Shown here one piece after another: positions 50,057-58,623 of a stretch of 64,000 nt of DNA. This DNA comes from Chitinophaga sp. sic0106. Lineage in GTDB: Bacteria > Bacteroidota > Bacteroidia > Chitinophagales > Chitinophagaceae. The stretch's first letter is position 1. The number at the start of each line of letters is the position of its first letter. The translations under genes were made by a program, and so were the position numbers. The stretch spans positions 1-64,000 of the forward strand of contig NZ_JAHUWJ010000030.1 of assembly GCF_019219075.1 (NCBI RefSeq), given 5' to 3'. The notes beneath the pieces were generated by a model. That model made no database searches, was not told where the DNA came from, and saw only the letters and a program-made list of their open reading frames with translations.

Positions 50057-51103
50057 ATGTATCTCCAACTACGCATCACCGCCATCACCAGGGAAACAGC
50101 AGATACCCGCTCCTACACACTGGAAAATGTAACCGGAGAAAAAATCGATTACCTCCCCGGACAATTCCTCACCTTCCTCGTAAACCTCCACGGTATCGAA
50201 CATCGCAGGTCGTACTCCCTCTCCACCACACCAGGGCTGGACACACACCTGGCCGTGACCATTCGGAGAAAAGAAAACGGTGAAATCTCCCGATATATCC
50301 TGCAACACTGGCAACCAGGAACCCTTGTAACCGCTCTGGAACCTACCGGCCGGTTCACCCCAGGCCCCGCCAGCACACAGCCCAGGGACATCTTCCTGCT
50401 GGCAGCAGGAAGCGGCATTTCACCCGTATACGGCATCATGCGCCATATCCTGCACACTGAACCTACCGCACACCTCAAACTCATCTATAGCAATTCCACC
50501 CCGGAAAGAACCATATTCCTCCGGCAAATCCAGGAGCTGGAAAAACAATATCCTGCCCAACTCCACGTCATCTACCTATATAGTAACGACCCGGACGCAA
50601 ACCATGCCTACCGGCGCCTGAGCAACACCCTGCTGGAAATGCTGGTGAAAGACCAGCTGCGCTACGAACCCGCCAACGCCCAGTTCTTCCTCTGCGGCCC
50701 CTTCGACTATATGCGCATGATTATCATGACCCTAACCTTCATAGGCTTTAAAGACGGGCAACTGCATAAAGAGAACTTTGTGGTCAATACCGCCGCCAAA
50801 ATCGAAAAAACCGGCGTTCCGGAAGATGATACCACCCGCGCGCTGACACTTCGCATAAAAGGAGAGGAGTACCGACTAAACATCCCCGGCAACCAGCCCA
50901 TCCTTCAATATGCCCTCGAACAAGGCATAGCGCTGCCCTACAGCTGCAAAGGAGGCGTTTGCGGCTCCTGCACCGTACAGTGTAATAAAGGAGAAATCTG
51001 GATGTCCGTCAATGAAGTGCTCACCGAAAAAGAGCTGAGCCAGGGCCTGGTGCTCACCTGCACCGGGTATGTTAAAGAGGGCCCTGCGGAATTGGAATTA
51101 TAA
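50057..51103 (+). CDS. Ferredoxin-NADP reductase-like flavoprotein with 2Fe-2S domain
   Basis: 348 aa with three modules. The FAD-binding barrel has RRSYSLST (about 50-57). The NAD(P)H-binding domain has AAGSGISPVYGIM (about 115-128) and FFLCGPFDYM. A C-terminal plant-type 2Fe-2S ferredoxin domain has ligands Cys297, Cys302, Cys305 and Cys335 (SCKGGVCGSC, VLTCTGY). The order is that of PaaE/HmpX-type electron-transfer reductases. It moves electrons from NAD(P)H via FAD and the cluster to an unidentified oxygenase or partner. It starts 13 bp after the dxs terminator. Confidence 0.9.
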   Translation: MYLQLRITAITRETADTRSYTLENVTGEKIDYLPGQFLTFLVNLHGIEHRRSYSLSTTPGLDTHLAVTIRRKENGEISRYILQHWQPGTLVTALEPTGRFTPGPASTQPRDIFLLAAGSGISPVYGIMRHILHTEPTAHLKLIYSNSTPERTIFLRQIQELEKQYPAQLHVIYLYSNDPDANHAYRRLSNTLLEMLVKDQLRYEPANAQFFLCGPFDYMRMIIMTLTFIGFKDGQLHKENFVVNTAAKIEKTGVPEDDTTRALTLRIKGEEYRLNIPGNQPILQYALEQGIALPYSCKGGVCGSCTVQCNKGEIWMSVNEVLTEKELSQGLVLTCTGYVKEGPAELEL

Positions 51104-51108
51104 AAATA

Positions 51109-51131
51109 ACTGATAAGATCAGCTGTTTTTT
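51109..51131 (+). terminator. Short terminator after the reductase
   Basis: CTGAT (51110-51114) pairs with ATCAG (51118-51122), followed by CTGTTTTTTG. The stem is short; it could also be leaky. Confidence 0.45.
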
Positions 51132-51155
51132 GTGAAAAAATAATGAACTTCAGGA

Positions 51156-52346
51156 ATGCAAAAGGCTTCGCTAAAGATTGTCATAGTGTGCCTGTTGTTA
51201 ATTGTAGCATGTATCAACGGATACTTCCTGATAGCAGCTCAGTCTGGCACACAAAATATAGCAGTTCATTTTCAATACCTGCTGCTTTGTAATGAATTAT
51301 TGCTGATAGCTGTCATTACAGCACTAACGGTCATGACTATACGGAAAACTAACCATAGTCTGCAATATGAACGCCTGTTTTTCGATCATCCCATTCCCAT
51401 GTGGATATACGACAAGAACACACTCCGGTTCCTGTCCGTAAATAATGCCGCCATCAGCAAATATGGCTACAGCAGAAAAGAATTCTACAATCTAACGTTA
51501 AAGGATATACGCAATAAAGAGGAAGTGCCGTTCCTCATGCGTAACATTGACGAGCGCTGCAATGGCGTGGAATACCGCGGCATCTGGAAACACCGTAAGA
51601 AAAACGGTACGGACTTCTTCGTCGAAATCTACGCCCACTCTGTATCCTATCGCGGCAGAGAAGCACGGTTTATCATGGCCAAAGATGTGGACGACCAGGT
51701 AAAAGCAGCACAGCGCGCCTCCGCGGAAGGTGTGCGCTATGAACTGCTGGCACAGGCCACCAATGATGCCGTGTACGACAGAAACCTCGTGACAGGTGTT
51801 ATCGCCTGGAATCATGGACTTTCCAGCATTTTTCAATATGACAATAATAAGTTCACGGAAGTGTTGCAGTGGTGGAAAAATAACATCCACCCGGAAGATA
51901 AACAACTGGTCATAAACTCACTGGAGAATACCCTGCTCGCTAACAAACGGTATTGGGCAGCCGAATACCGCTTCCGCTGCGCCGATGGCAGCTTTAAGTA
52001 CATTTCAGACCGGGCGCATATTTCCTACGAAGGACATATGGCCGTACGTATGATCGGTATGATGCAGGATATTGATCAACATATCCGACAGGCGCGACAG
52101 CTGGAGGAACAAAATAAAACCCTCAAGGAAATTACCTGGATCAACTCCCACGAAATCCGCCGCCCGGTGGTATCTATCCTGAGCATCACCCAGCTGTTCG
52201 ACAAAGAAAATAAGGATATACAACTCAATGCCCAGCTAATGGAATGGCTGCATCAGTCCACCCTCCAGCTGGATGAGATCATTCATAAAATCGAGCTCAA
52301 AGCCCGCCAGATCAATGATGATCCGCCTACGCGTGGCCTGTCATAA
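51156..52346 (+). CDS. PAS-domain membrane protein ending in a kinase-like H-box
   Basis: 396 aa. Two membrane helices lie at about 7-27 and 38-60. Two PAS domains follow: about 70-185 (RLFFDHPIPMWIYDKNTLRF, YGYSRKEFYNLTLKDI) and 195-315 (LAQATNDAVYDRNLVTGVIA, NIHPEDKQLV). The last 65 residues contain NSHEIRRPVVSILSI, a DHp-type H-box with His332, and a second helix, but the chain stops with no ATP-binding domain. So it has the dimerisation/phospho-acceptor part of a histidine kinase without catalysis. Its 3' end overlaps the convergent next gene by 20 bp. Confidence 0.85.
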   Translation: MQKASLKIVIVCLLLIVACINGYFLIAAQSGTQNIAVHFQYLLLCNELLLIAVITALTVMTIRKTNHSLQYERLFFDHPIPMWIYDKNTLRFLSVNNAAISKYGYSRKEFYNLTLKDIRNKEEVPFLMRNIDERCNGVEYRGIWKHRKKNGTDFFVEIYAHSVSYRGREARFIMAKDVDDQVKAAQRASAEGVRYELLAQATNDAVYDRNLVTGVIAWNHGLSSIFQYDNNKFTEVLQWWKNNIHPEDKQLVINSLENTLLANKRYWAAEYRFRCADGSFKYISDRAHISYEGHMAVRMIGMMQDIDQHIRQARQLEEQNKTLKEITWINSHEIRRPVVSILSITQLFDKENKDIQLNAQLMEWLHQSTLQLDEIIHKIELKARQINDDPPTRGLS

Positions 52347-52704
52347 AATTATTAAACTCACCCTTTAACTCCCCGTAGAGCTTCTGGAAAGTCTCCATCC
52401 GATCTTGTATGGTGGCATAGTTCTCGACCGGACGGTCGTCGTGATGTACCTGCGCAGGGCTATCAGATAAACTTTTTGCGCATTGCTTAATGTCGTGGAA
52501 CATTTCATCGGCAACTTCCCGTTGCCTTAATAAACGGTTTTCGAAGTGTTCTACGCGGTGCATGATATCCTTAGGCGCCTTACTTAATGCAATCTGTTCC
52601 AATCTTTCCCTCATCAGTACTACTTCTTCTCTTACTTCCCGCACTTCTTCCTTCCAGGAATTGATCTGCTCATGCAGCTCAGTTGGTTGCGTGGTTGTAC
52701 CCAT
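52327..52704 (-). CDS. Coiled-coil protein of unknown function
   Basis: 125 aa, charged and helical, with a likely coiled coil at about 12-65 (EVREVREEVVLMRERLEQIA, VEHFENRLLRQREVADEMFH). No signal peptide or known domain. Its end overlaps the 3' end of the PAS gene by 20 bp on the opposite strand, so the two may affect each other's mRNA. The sequence is compatible with a real gene (ATG, consistent frame), but no family is recognised. Confidence 0.7.
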   Translation of the reverse strand: MGTTTQPTELHEQINSWKEEVREVREEVVLMRERLEQIALSKAPKDIMHRVEHFENRLLRQREVADEMFHDIKQCAKSLSDSPAQVHHDDRPVENYATIQDRMETFQKLYGELKGEFNNFMTGHA

Positions 52705-52829
52705 GGTGTATTGATTTAAATGATGACTGAATATTTCTTATCAGTTAAGCATTCGCAATATCCAATTAACAGTTTACACCAGCCTATTGTTACTAAATTT
52801 CTATCATCAACTGATAACAGCTAAATACA

Positions 52830-53567
52830 CTATTTTATTGTCAGATTTTCAATCATTGGAGCAAATGCACGGTGCATTTTCATCGCTTCCAGGATACCAC
52901 CGGCACCGGTACGGCCAGCCTGTAATACATGCGGCATTTCCGCAGTTAGTGCCACCAGTTCATCCTCTGCGCCCCCCACTACCACACCGGCTATACCGGT
53001 TTCATACATGGCAAAATCATTCATGGTATCGCCGGCCACCAGCACATCTTCCTCCGGAACACCCAGGTAAGCCAGTAGTTTTTGCAATGTATAGCCCTTA
53101 TTCACCCCTTTGGGCATGATATCCAGGTAAGTACCGGCAGATAACAGCAGGTCGCAGGATAATTCACTTGTAAGTGCCCTGGCATGAGCTATATCTGTCC
53201 CTTCATCATAACGAAAGGTGCATCTGAACTGCTGATGCGATTCTTCATGAATCAGTCCATTTACGACCCCCATTCTTTCCCGCACCTGCTCACCCGGCCA
53301 TAAAGCGGCAATACCCGACTGTATGGGTTCTACCATCTGCATGGTATCCAGGTGGGTAACCGTAGCACCTACGTCACAAATGATATATTCCGGGCGTGGG
53401 AAGGAAGGCGGGGCATCTTCCAGTAATTGCAATACACTGTTTACCCCTCTTCCGGTTACAAATACTAATCGTATGTTATGATTGTCACGAATGATATTGT
53501 AAAGTAATGTTCTGTCCGCATCCGTACCTCCTAAAAAGGTACCATCAAGGTCTGTAGCCAGCAGCAT
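52830..53567 (-). CDS. HAD-superfamily IIB phosphatase
   Basis: 245 aa with the HAD motif I DLDGTFLG (Asp6, Asp8), motif II VFVTGRG, a cap domain, Lys in PKGVNKGYTL and motif IV GDTMNDFAM. The layout resembles sucrose-phosphate-phosphatase-like HADs that cleave sugar phosphates. The substrate cannot be told. It is transcribed alone; the next gene upstream ends 72 bp away. Confidence 0.88.
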   Translation of the reverse strand: MLLATDLDGTFLGGTDADRTLLYNIIRDNHNIRLVFVTGRGVNSVLQLLEDAPPSFPRPEYIICDVGATVTHLDTMQMVEPIQSGIAALWPGEQVRERMGVVNGLIHEESHQQFRCTFRYDEGTDIAHARALTSELSCDLLLSAGTYLDIMPKGVNKGYTLQKLLAYLGVPEEDVLVAGDTMNDFAMYETGIAGVVVGGAEDELVALTAEMPHVLQAGRTGAGGILEAMKMHRAFAPMIENLTIK

Positions 53568-53639
53568 AAGTCTGATAAAAAATTATTCTTTAATAAAGGT
53601 AGCCAAAATAGCTGAAATGGCTGTTCAGTATGGGTAAAA

Positions 53640-54596
53640 TCAATCCTTACAATAACGTATATCCGATTTGTCAGGATTACTAAAAGTATCTGGCAACACC
53701 CATCTTGCTTTATAAATTTTCAATCCTTTTTTCAGGAAGATGCTATTGCCTTTGGCGTCTAGTACCTCGTCCGTCCACCAGGATTCCTTTGGCAATACGC
53801 ATATAGCCGGAAAGCCCGCGGGGCCTGAAGAAACACTCTTTACATTTTCCTGGATAATGTCTTTTGCAGGCAGGGTCTTCTGCGTTTTCACATCGTAATA
53901 CCACACATTGGTGAGGTTGCTCAGCCATAATAGTCTTTTGCCGTATACCGGATACAGGTCATGGGCTTCTGTACCGGGCAGTTTTAAGCGCTTTTCCAGC
54001 TGTAAATCCGGGGCGTTACAATTGTTGTTGTACGAAAACACGAGCATAGAATCCATGGCAGCGCTGTAGAGCTTTTTGCCGGCAGCGTCCCACACTACAT
54101 TATGGGCAAAGTGAGCCCATATTTTTTTTGCGTATACCTGCTCCGGAAAATGAGTGGTATCTGTTTTAAAAACGGTAAGAAAATTTCCGGTACTGGAGGC
54201 GCTCACTATATTTCCATCAGGCAGTAATTCCGCGGAGTGGGTATTACCACCGGCATAGGCGTAAAAAACAGTTTTCCTGTCAGCAACTCGTATCAGCGCT
54301 ACACCGCCACCAGAGGCTGCCATGAGCACATACCTGCGATCGTATACCATCTTTGCCTCACTGGGGTTGCTGAACCATTTTACGTCCGCCGGCCGTACAT
54401 TGGATAATTCAGCTTTCCATTCCCAGATAATATTTCCGGTTTGGGTATCGGCAATAATAATGCGATGCTGTGATTGCTCTGCGGCTACTATACATTTGCT
54501 GCACGCGGCAACGGAATCCTTTTTTTCATTGTTCTTAGCTGAGGTGGCCAGTACCGCAAGTAAGCCAGCCAGCAGCAACAGGGTTGTCTGTTTCAT
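53640..54596 (-). CDS. Exported beta-propeller-like protein
   Basis: 318 aa from the ATG at 54596; the longer frame has no signal peptide, while this start gives one (KQTTLLLLAGLLAVLATSA). The body is repeated strands of propeller type: HRIIIADTQTGNIIWEWKAE, LMAASGGGVALIRVADRKTV, HSAELLPDGNIVSASSTGNF, DAAGKKLYSAAMDSML. It resembles DUF6528-type WD-like proteins of Bacteroidota; the role is unknown. Two Cys near the start (CSKC) are notable. Confidence 0.8.
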   Translation of the reverse strand: MKQTTLLLLAGLLAVLATSAKNNEKKDSVAACSKCIVAAEQSQHRIIIADTQTGNIIWEWKAELSNVRPADVKWFSNPSEAKMVYDRRYVLMAASGGGVALIRVADRKTVFYAYAGGNTHSAELLPDGNIVSASSTGNFLTVFKTDTTHFPEQVYAKKIWAHFAHNVVWDAAGKKLYSAAMDSMLVFSYNNNCNAPDLQLEKRLKLPGTEAHDLYPVYGKRLLWLSNLTNVWYYDVKTQKTLPAKDIIQENVKSVSSGPAGFPAICVLPKESWWTDEVLDAKGNSIFLKKGLKIYKARWVLPDTFSNPDKSDIRYCKD

Positions 54597-54695
54597 GCGA
54601 CTAAAATAAAAATTCATCGCAGAGAATGAAAATAAAAAGGGCAACCGGTAAACAGTCGCCCCTATTGAATGGGTTAGTATATAGTATCGAGAATA

Positions 54696-55409
54696 TTATT
54701 GCAACATAGGTACATCAATTAACAAAAACTCTGCCGCTTTGTTTACTTCGATGTCTAATTGCTTGTATGCTGATACGCCTATCGCATCCCTTTCATGTAA
54801 TATTTCATCCCCAACTTTTGCTTCTCCGCCAATTAAGAACAGGTAAGATCCTTGCCCCTCCTGCTTTGGAGAGATGCTTACTTTTTCACCGGCATCAAAA
54901 TTACCTAATGAAAACCAGGCATCCTGGTTCAACCATAAATTATTTGCTGACTGCTCAGGTGATACCACTTCCTGCCATTTATTATGCCGCTGTGCAGGGT
55001 CAAATGTCTGCTGATCGTAGCGTGGCTGCACATTCCGATGCTTAGGAAAAACCCATATCTGCAGGAACTTCACGTCTTCCGTTTTCGATGCATTAAACTC
55101 TGAATGCACAATACCCGTACCGGCACTCATGACCTGTACATCATTTTTATTAATGGTTTTATCTCTTCCTGTATTGTCTTTATGCGCCAGCGCACCATCC
55201 AGTACGATAGACACAATTTCCATATTATCGTGCGGGTGCGCGCCAAAGCCCATTCCACCTTTCACTTCATCATCGTTCAATACGCGCAAGGCGCCGAAAT
55301 GAATAGATTCAGGATTATAATAGTTAGCGAAGCTGAAGGTATGATGTGATTTAAGCCAGCCGTGATCTGCGAATCCTCTGTCTGCCGCACGATGTATGAT
55401 CTTTTTCAT
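54696..55409 (-). CDS. Pirin family protein
   Basis: 237 aa from the ATG at 55409, which has a good AAGGAG Shine-Dalgarno seven bases upstream and fits family starts. The pirin/quercetinase bicupin shows HPHDNMEIVSIVLDG, GTGIVHSEFN and LQIWVFPK. The His/Glu set of the first cupin binds Fe or Mn. Relatives such as E. coli YhhW cleave quercetin in vitro; the physiological role is unclear. It is the last gene of a stress-type cluster and is one of two pirins here. Confidence 0.92.
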   Translation of the reverse strand: MKKIIHRAADRGFADHGWLKSHHTFSFANYYNPESIHFGALRVLNDDEVKGGMGFGAHPHDNMEIVSIVLDGALAHKDNTGRDKTINKNDVQVMSAGTGIVHSEFNASKTEDVKFLQIWVFPKHRNVQPRYDQQTFDPAQRHNKWQEVVSPEQSANNLWLNQDAWFSLGNFDAGEKVSISPKQEGQGSYLFLIGGEAKVGDEILHERDAIGVSAYKQLDIEVNKAAEFLLIDVPMLQ

Positions 55410-55560
55410 AATTGCTCCTTTTTTATACAATACAAATGTCGTATATCATGCGACGGTACAGAATGGATAATAGGCTGTAAAGTGTGGACTTTTTGTGAAC
55501 TAACCGCGAAACGGCTTCTGTCTTCACTCATACCGAAGTCACAATTTTTCAATTACTCCA

Positions 55561-55595
55561 GGGTGTGGGAGGCCGCACACAGCGGCCCCACACCC
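55561..55595. repeat. GC-rich hairpin overlapping the next palindrome
   Basis: GGGTGTGG (55561-55568) pairs with CCACACCC (55588-55595), with an inner GGCCGC/GCGGCC stem (55571-55576 with 55582-55587). Five bases of the right arm are also the start of the adjacent 19-bp palindrome, so the two cannot form together. Confidence 0.75.
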
Positions 55596-55631
55596 ACTAT
55601 CCCATGGCCAAAGGCCATGGGATAGTGGGTG
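55591..55631. repeat. Perfect 19-bp palindrome
   Basis: Arms 55591-55609 and 55613-55631 are perfectly complementary around AAA. It lies between the OsmC and pirin genes, 7 bp from the OsmC terminator. A mobile hairpin element or transcript stabiliser is possible. Confidence 0.85.
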
Positions 55632-55637
55632 AAAAAT

Positions 55638-55666
55638 GAAAGAGGCTACCACTGGTAGCCTCTTTC
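55638..55666 (-). terminator. Terminator of the OsmC gene
   Basis: GAAAGAGGCTACC (55638-55650) pairs perfectly with GGTAGCCTCTTTC (55654-55666), loop 3 nt, 23 bp after the OsmC stop. On the minus strand it is followed by ATTTTTC. Confidence 0.8.
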
Positions 55667-55688
55667 AAGAATTATATCACAGTGATGC

Positions 55689-56099
55689 TTATACCAGGGT
55701 AGCATCCATTGTAATTTTAGTATTCAGCAGTTTGGAAATAGGGCAGTTTGCCTCCGCATCTTTTGCGAACTCAGCAAATTTTTCTGCATCCAGTCCAGCC
55801 ACACTGGCTTTCACTTCGAGGTGACTTTCAACAATTGCACCGTTTTCGAAAGTGATGGTGCATTTAGTATCGATATTACCAGGAGTAAGACCAGCACCAG
55901 AAATGATGAAGCTCAGTTTCATGGTGAAGCAGCCGGCGTGAGCAGCTGCAATCAGTTCTTCAGGGTTAGTACCTGCACCATCTTCGAAGCGGCTGCTGAA
56001 AGAATATGGTGTGTTATTGAGGGCGCCGGCCTGGGAAGTCAGTGTACCTTTACCTTCTTTACCTGTTCCTTGCCAATTGGCAGATGCAAATCTTTTCAT
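55689..56099 (-). CDS. OsmC-type peroxiredoxin
   Basis: 136 aa with the two reactive cysteines of the Ohr/OsmC family, Cys57 (AAHAGCFTM) and Cys119 (EANCPISKLL), and the conserved Glu in NPEELIAAAH. These proteins reduce organic hydroperoxides in the cytoplasm; the spacing fits the OsmC branch. It has its own terminators on both sides and lies between the nitroreductase and the first pirin gene. Confidence 0.95.
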   Translation of the reverse strand: MKRFASANWQGTGKEGKGTLTSQAGALNNTPYSFSSRFEDGAGTNPEELIAAAHAGCFTMKLSFIISGAGLTPGNIDTKCTITFENGAIVESHLEVKASVAGLDAEKFAEFAKDAEANCPISKLLNTKITMDATLV

Positions 56100-56181
56100 G
56101 TTTAGTATTTTACTTTTTTGCGGTGAAAATAGCAGTGTAGGCCGCCAAATTACAAATTAATTCCGGGATTTTACGGAAGCC

Positions 56182-56223
56182 AAAAAGGGCTTTCATACAT
56201 AATAATGCATGAAAGCCCTTTTC
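56182..56223 (-). terminator. Terminator of the nitroreductase gene
   Basis: AAAAGGGCTTTCAT (56183-56196) pairs perfectly with ATGAAAGCCCTTTT (56209-56222). It is T-rich on both strands. Confidence 0.88.
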
Positions 56224-56242
56224 TGTTCCATTCTGTCGGTTC

Positions 56243-56872
56243 TTAAATTACTTCTACGAATTCTTCCAGTGGCTTACGTACTTTTTTAGCATGTTGCATC
56301 ACATCATCGTCTGCTCTGAATCCAACTGCTGCAATAACGGTGGCAGACAGTCCCCTTTCTTTCAGTCCTAATATTTCGTCATATTGAGCAGGGTTGAAAC
56401 CTTCCATCGGGCAAGCATCAATTCCTTCTGCAGCGGCAGCTACCAGCAGGGTACCCAGGGCCAGGTAGGCCTGTTTACCGGTCCAGGTGGCTGCACCCGC
56501 AGCATCCAATCCATTTACAGTACCCTTCATTACGCCACTGAAGCCATCCAGCATAGTGTGGTCGATATTACGGGTAACAGCTATATTTTTCGTATAATCG
56601 TCTACGTGTGATTCCTGGAGATCTGCTACACGTGCAAACACAATCAGTTGTGATGCATCGGTAATCTGTGATTGGTTATAGGAGGCGGCTTTCAGCTTTT
56701 CGCGTACTGCCGGGTCTTCTACCACAATCATTTTGTATGGCTGCAAGCCATATGCAGACGCTGATAAACGGGTAGCTTCAATCAGGCCATTCAACTGTTC
56801 TTTGCTGAGCTTTTTGGATGCGTCAAATTTCTTTACCGCATAACGCCAGGCTAATTTATCTAAGATACTCAT
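56243..56872 (-). CDS. Nitroreductase family NAD(P)H oxidoreductase
   Basis: 209 aa from the ATG at 56872; the longer frame overlaps the YceI gene and lacks similarity. The FMN-dependent nitroreductase fold shows RYAVKKFDASKKLS near the start (RRSVRxF-type motif), ATRLSASAYGLQPYKMIVVE, and ACPMEGFNPAQYDEILGLKE near the end. It resembles NfsB/YfkO-type enzymes that reduce quinones and nitro-compounds. It lies 73 bp after YceI in the same direction. Confidence 0.93.
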   Translation of the reverse strand: MSILDKLAWRYAVKKFDASKKLSKEQLNGLIEATRLSASAYGLQPYKMIVVEDPAVREKLKAASYNQSQITDASQLIVFARVADLQESHVDDYTKNIAVTRNIDHTMLDGFSGVMKGTVNGLDAAGAATWTGKQAYLALGTLLVAAAAEGIDACPMEGFNPAQYDEILGLKERGLSATVIAAVGFRADDDVMQHAKKVRKPLEEFVEVI

Positions 56873-56945
56873 CGTTAAAATTTTTTGTGTGCCGTAAGGC
56901 AATGAAAAAGCAAATGATGCCGTGGCACCATTTGCTTTAAAGGAT

Positions 56946-57479
56946 TTATGCTTGTTGTTGTTTAACCATTTGTACACTTGCCAGCAATTTCACTTCGTCG
57001 CTCAGCATAACGCCGCCGGTTTCAGTAACTGCGTGGAAAGTGAGGCCGAAGTCCTTACGGTTGATTTTACCGCTGAGTTCAAAACCTGCTTTTGTCTGAC
57101 CCCAGGGATCTACTACTTCACCACCAAACTCTACTTTCAGTTCTACAGGGCGGGTATTGTCGCGGATGGTAAGGTCACCAATCAGTTTGTAATTTTCGTC
57201 ATCTACTTTTTTCACTTCTTTGGAAACGAATTTCAGTGTAGGATACTTCTCTGCTTCAAAGAAGTCGCCCTGCAGCAGGTGCTGATCACGCTGGGTATTC
57301 TGCGTGGTGATGCTGTTTACAGCTGCTTCAAAAGAGATTTGTGCATTGGAGAAATCGTTGCCGTTTGTTTGCATGGTAGCATCAAAAGCGCCGAATTGAC
57401 CGGTAACGGTAGTGATCATCAGGTGTTTCACTTTAAACTGAACGTCACTGTGAGTAGGATCTATTTTCCAGGTTGTCAT
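56946..57479 (-). CDS. YceI family protein
   Basis: 177 aa, all-beta lipocalin-like YceI fold: WKIDPTHSDVQFKVKHLMIT, VTGQFGAFDA, FEAEKYPTLKFVSKEV, LIGDLTIRDNTRPVELKVEF and DFGLTF. Family members bind isoprenoids or amides. No signal peptide is present, unlike E. coli YceI, so this form is cytoplasmic. It stands between a pirin and the nitroreductase. Confidence 0.93.
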   Translation of the reverse strand: MTTWKIDPTHSDVQFKVKHLMITTVTGQFGAFDATMQTNGNDFSNAQISFEAAVNSITTQNTQRDQHLLQGDFFEAEKYPTLKFVSKEVKKVDDENYKLIGDLTIRDNTRPVELKVEFGGEVVDPWGQTKAGFELSGKINRKDFGLTFHAVTETGGVMLSDEVKLLASVQMVKQQQA

Positions 57480-57550
57480 ATACTATGTATTGAGTGTTAT
57501 AAATTGTTTTTATTGCTATTATTATTTTTAGGGAGATGTAAGCGCTGCTG

Positions 57551-58420
57551 TTACAGGAAGCCCATCTTACCGGTATTGTAGTCTTCGATGGCCTGTGCAA
57601 TTTCTGCTTCGTTATTCATCACAAAAGGACCATATGCGAAGATCGGCTCATCAATTGGCTCACCGCTGAGCAGCAATATGCTGGCGTCTTCCAGGGCGGT
57701 GATGGTAATATCAGTACCGTTCTTATCAAAGAAGAGCGTTTCTACTGCACTACCGGCAGTCCCGTCAAACTCCGCTTTCCCTTGCATAATTACCGCCATG
57801 GTATTAAAATGAGCAGGGAAGGAAGCCGTTACGGTATCGCCCTTTTTCAATTGCACATCCAGTACGTTTACCGGTGAATAGGTGCTGGCGGCACCTTTCT
57901 GACCATTGTATTCACCAGCTATTACGCGGAGGTAACTGTTTGCAGATAACTGCACAACAGGAATTTCCGCTTTGGTAAGATTTTGATAGTGAGGCTGATG
58001 GGATTTGTATTCCTTAGGCAGGTTTACCCACAGCTGCGCCATTTCTACCTTTCCGCCGTTTTTGCTGAATGCTGTTTCATGTTTTTCTTCATGCACAATA
58101 CCATTTGCAGCCGTCATCCACTGTACATCACCGGGGGCCAGTTTACCGTAGCTGCCGGTGGAGTCGCGGTGTTCCAGGGCTCCCTGGTATACCACGGTCA
58201 CAGTTTCAAACCCTTTGTGCGGATGCTGATCCACACCACGAGGTTTACTGGTAGGAGGGAAGTAGGAAGGAGCACCGTAGTCCATTAATATAAATGGGCT
58301 CACCCGGTTGTTTTCATTCCTGGTACCTCCAGGCAGTACGCTGTGTACCCTGAATCCGTCACCTACCATGTGAGGGGCAGGTGCTTTATAAATGTCTGTT
58401 ACATGTTTTACTGTTTTCAT
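57551..58420 (-). CDS. Pirin family protein
   Basis: 289 aa from the ATG at 58420, preferred because GGAGG stands 8-9 bases upstream; an ATG five codons earlier is possible. It is a full bicupin pirin: GVDQHPHKGFETVTVVYQGA, GDVQWMTAANGIVHEEKHE and LPKEYKSHQPHYQ carry the metal-binding His and Glu. It is longer than the pirin at 54696 and only distantly similar, so they are not a recent duplication. It heads the redox-type gene run after the AraC gene. Confidence 0.92.
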   Translation of the reverse strand: MKTVKHVTDIYKAPAPHMVGDGFRVHSVLPGGTRNENNRVSPFILMDYGAPSYFPPTSKPRGVDQHPHKGFETVTVVYQGALEHRDSTGSYGKLAPGDVQWMTAANGIVHEEKHETAFSKNGGKVEMAQLWVNLPKEYKSHQPHYQNLTKAEIPVVQLSANSYLRVIAGEYNGQKGAASTYSPVNVLDVQLKKGDTVTASFPAHFNTMAVIMQGKAEFDGTAGSAVETLFFDKNGTDITITALEDASILLLSGEPIDEPIFAYGPFVMNNEAEIAQAIEDYNTGKMGFL

Positions 58421-58574
58421 ATTGTTGTCCTCCATTAAGACAATACAAAATTACGTGTTGCAACATCTATGTGAAATGGATAAAATTCATTGAGTAATGG
58501 ACTTTTTTTAAGGGAGGAGGAGGAGGTTTGCGGCAGATTTGGGGTTAAGACGGGGAGAAACCGATACTAAACAC

Positions 58575-58598
58575 AAAAGCCGGGCACCCCCGGCTTTC
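58575..58598 (-). terminator. Terminator of the AraC regulator gene
   Basis: AAAGCCGGG (58576-58584) pairs with CCCGGCTTT (58589-58597). On the minus strand TTTTGTGTTT follows. It lies 26 bp beyond the AraC stop. Confidence 0.75.
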
Positions 58599-58623
58599 AA
58601 AATATCATTACGAAAGTAAACCC

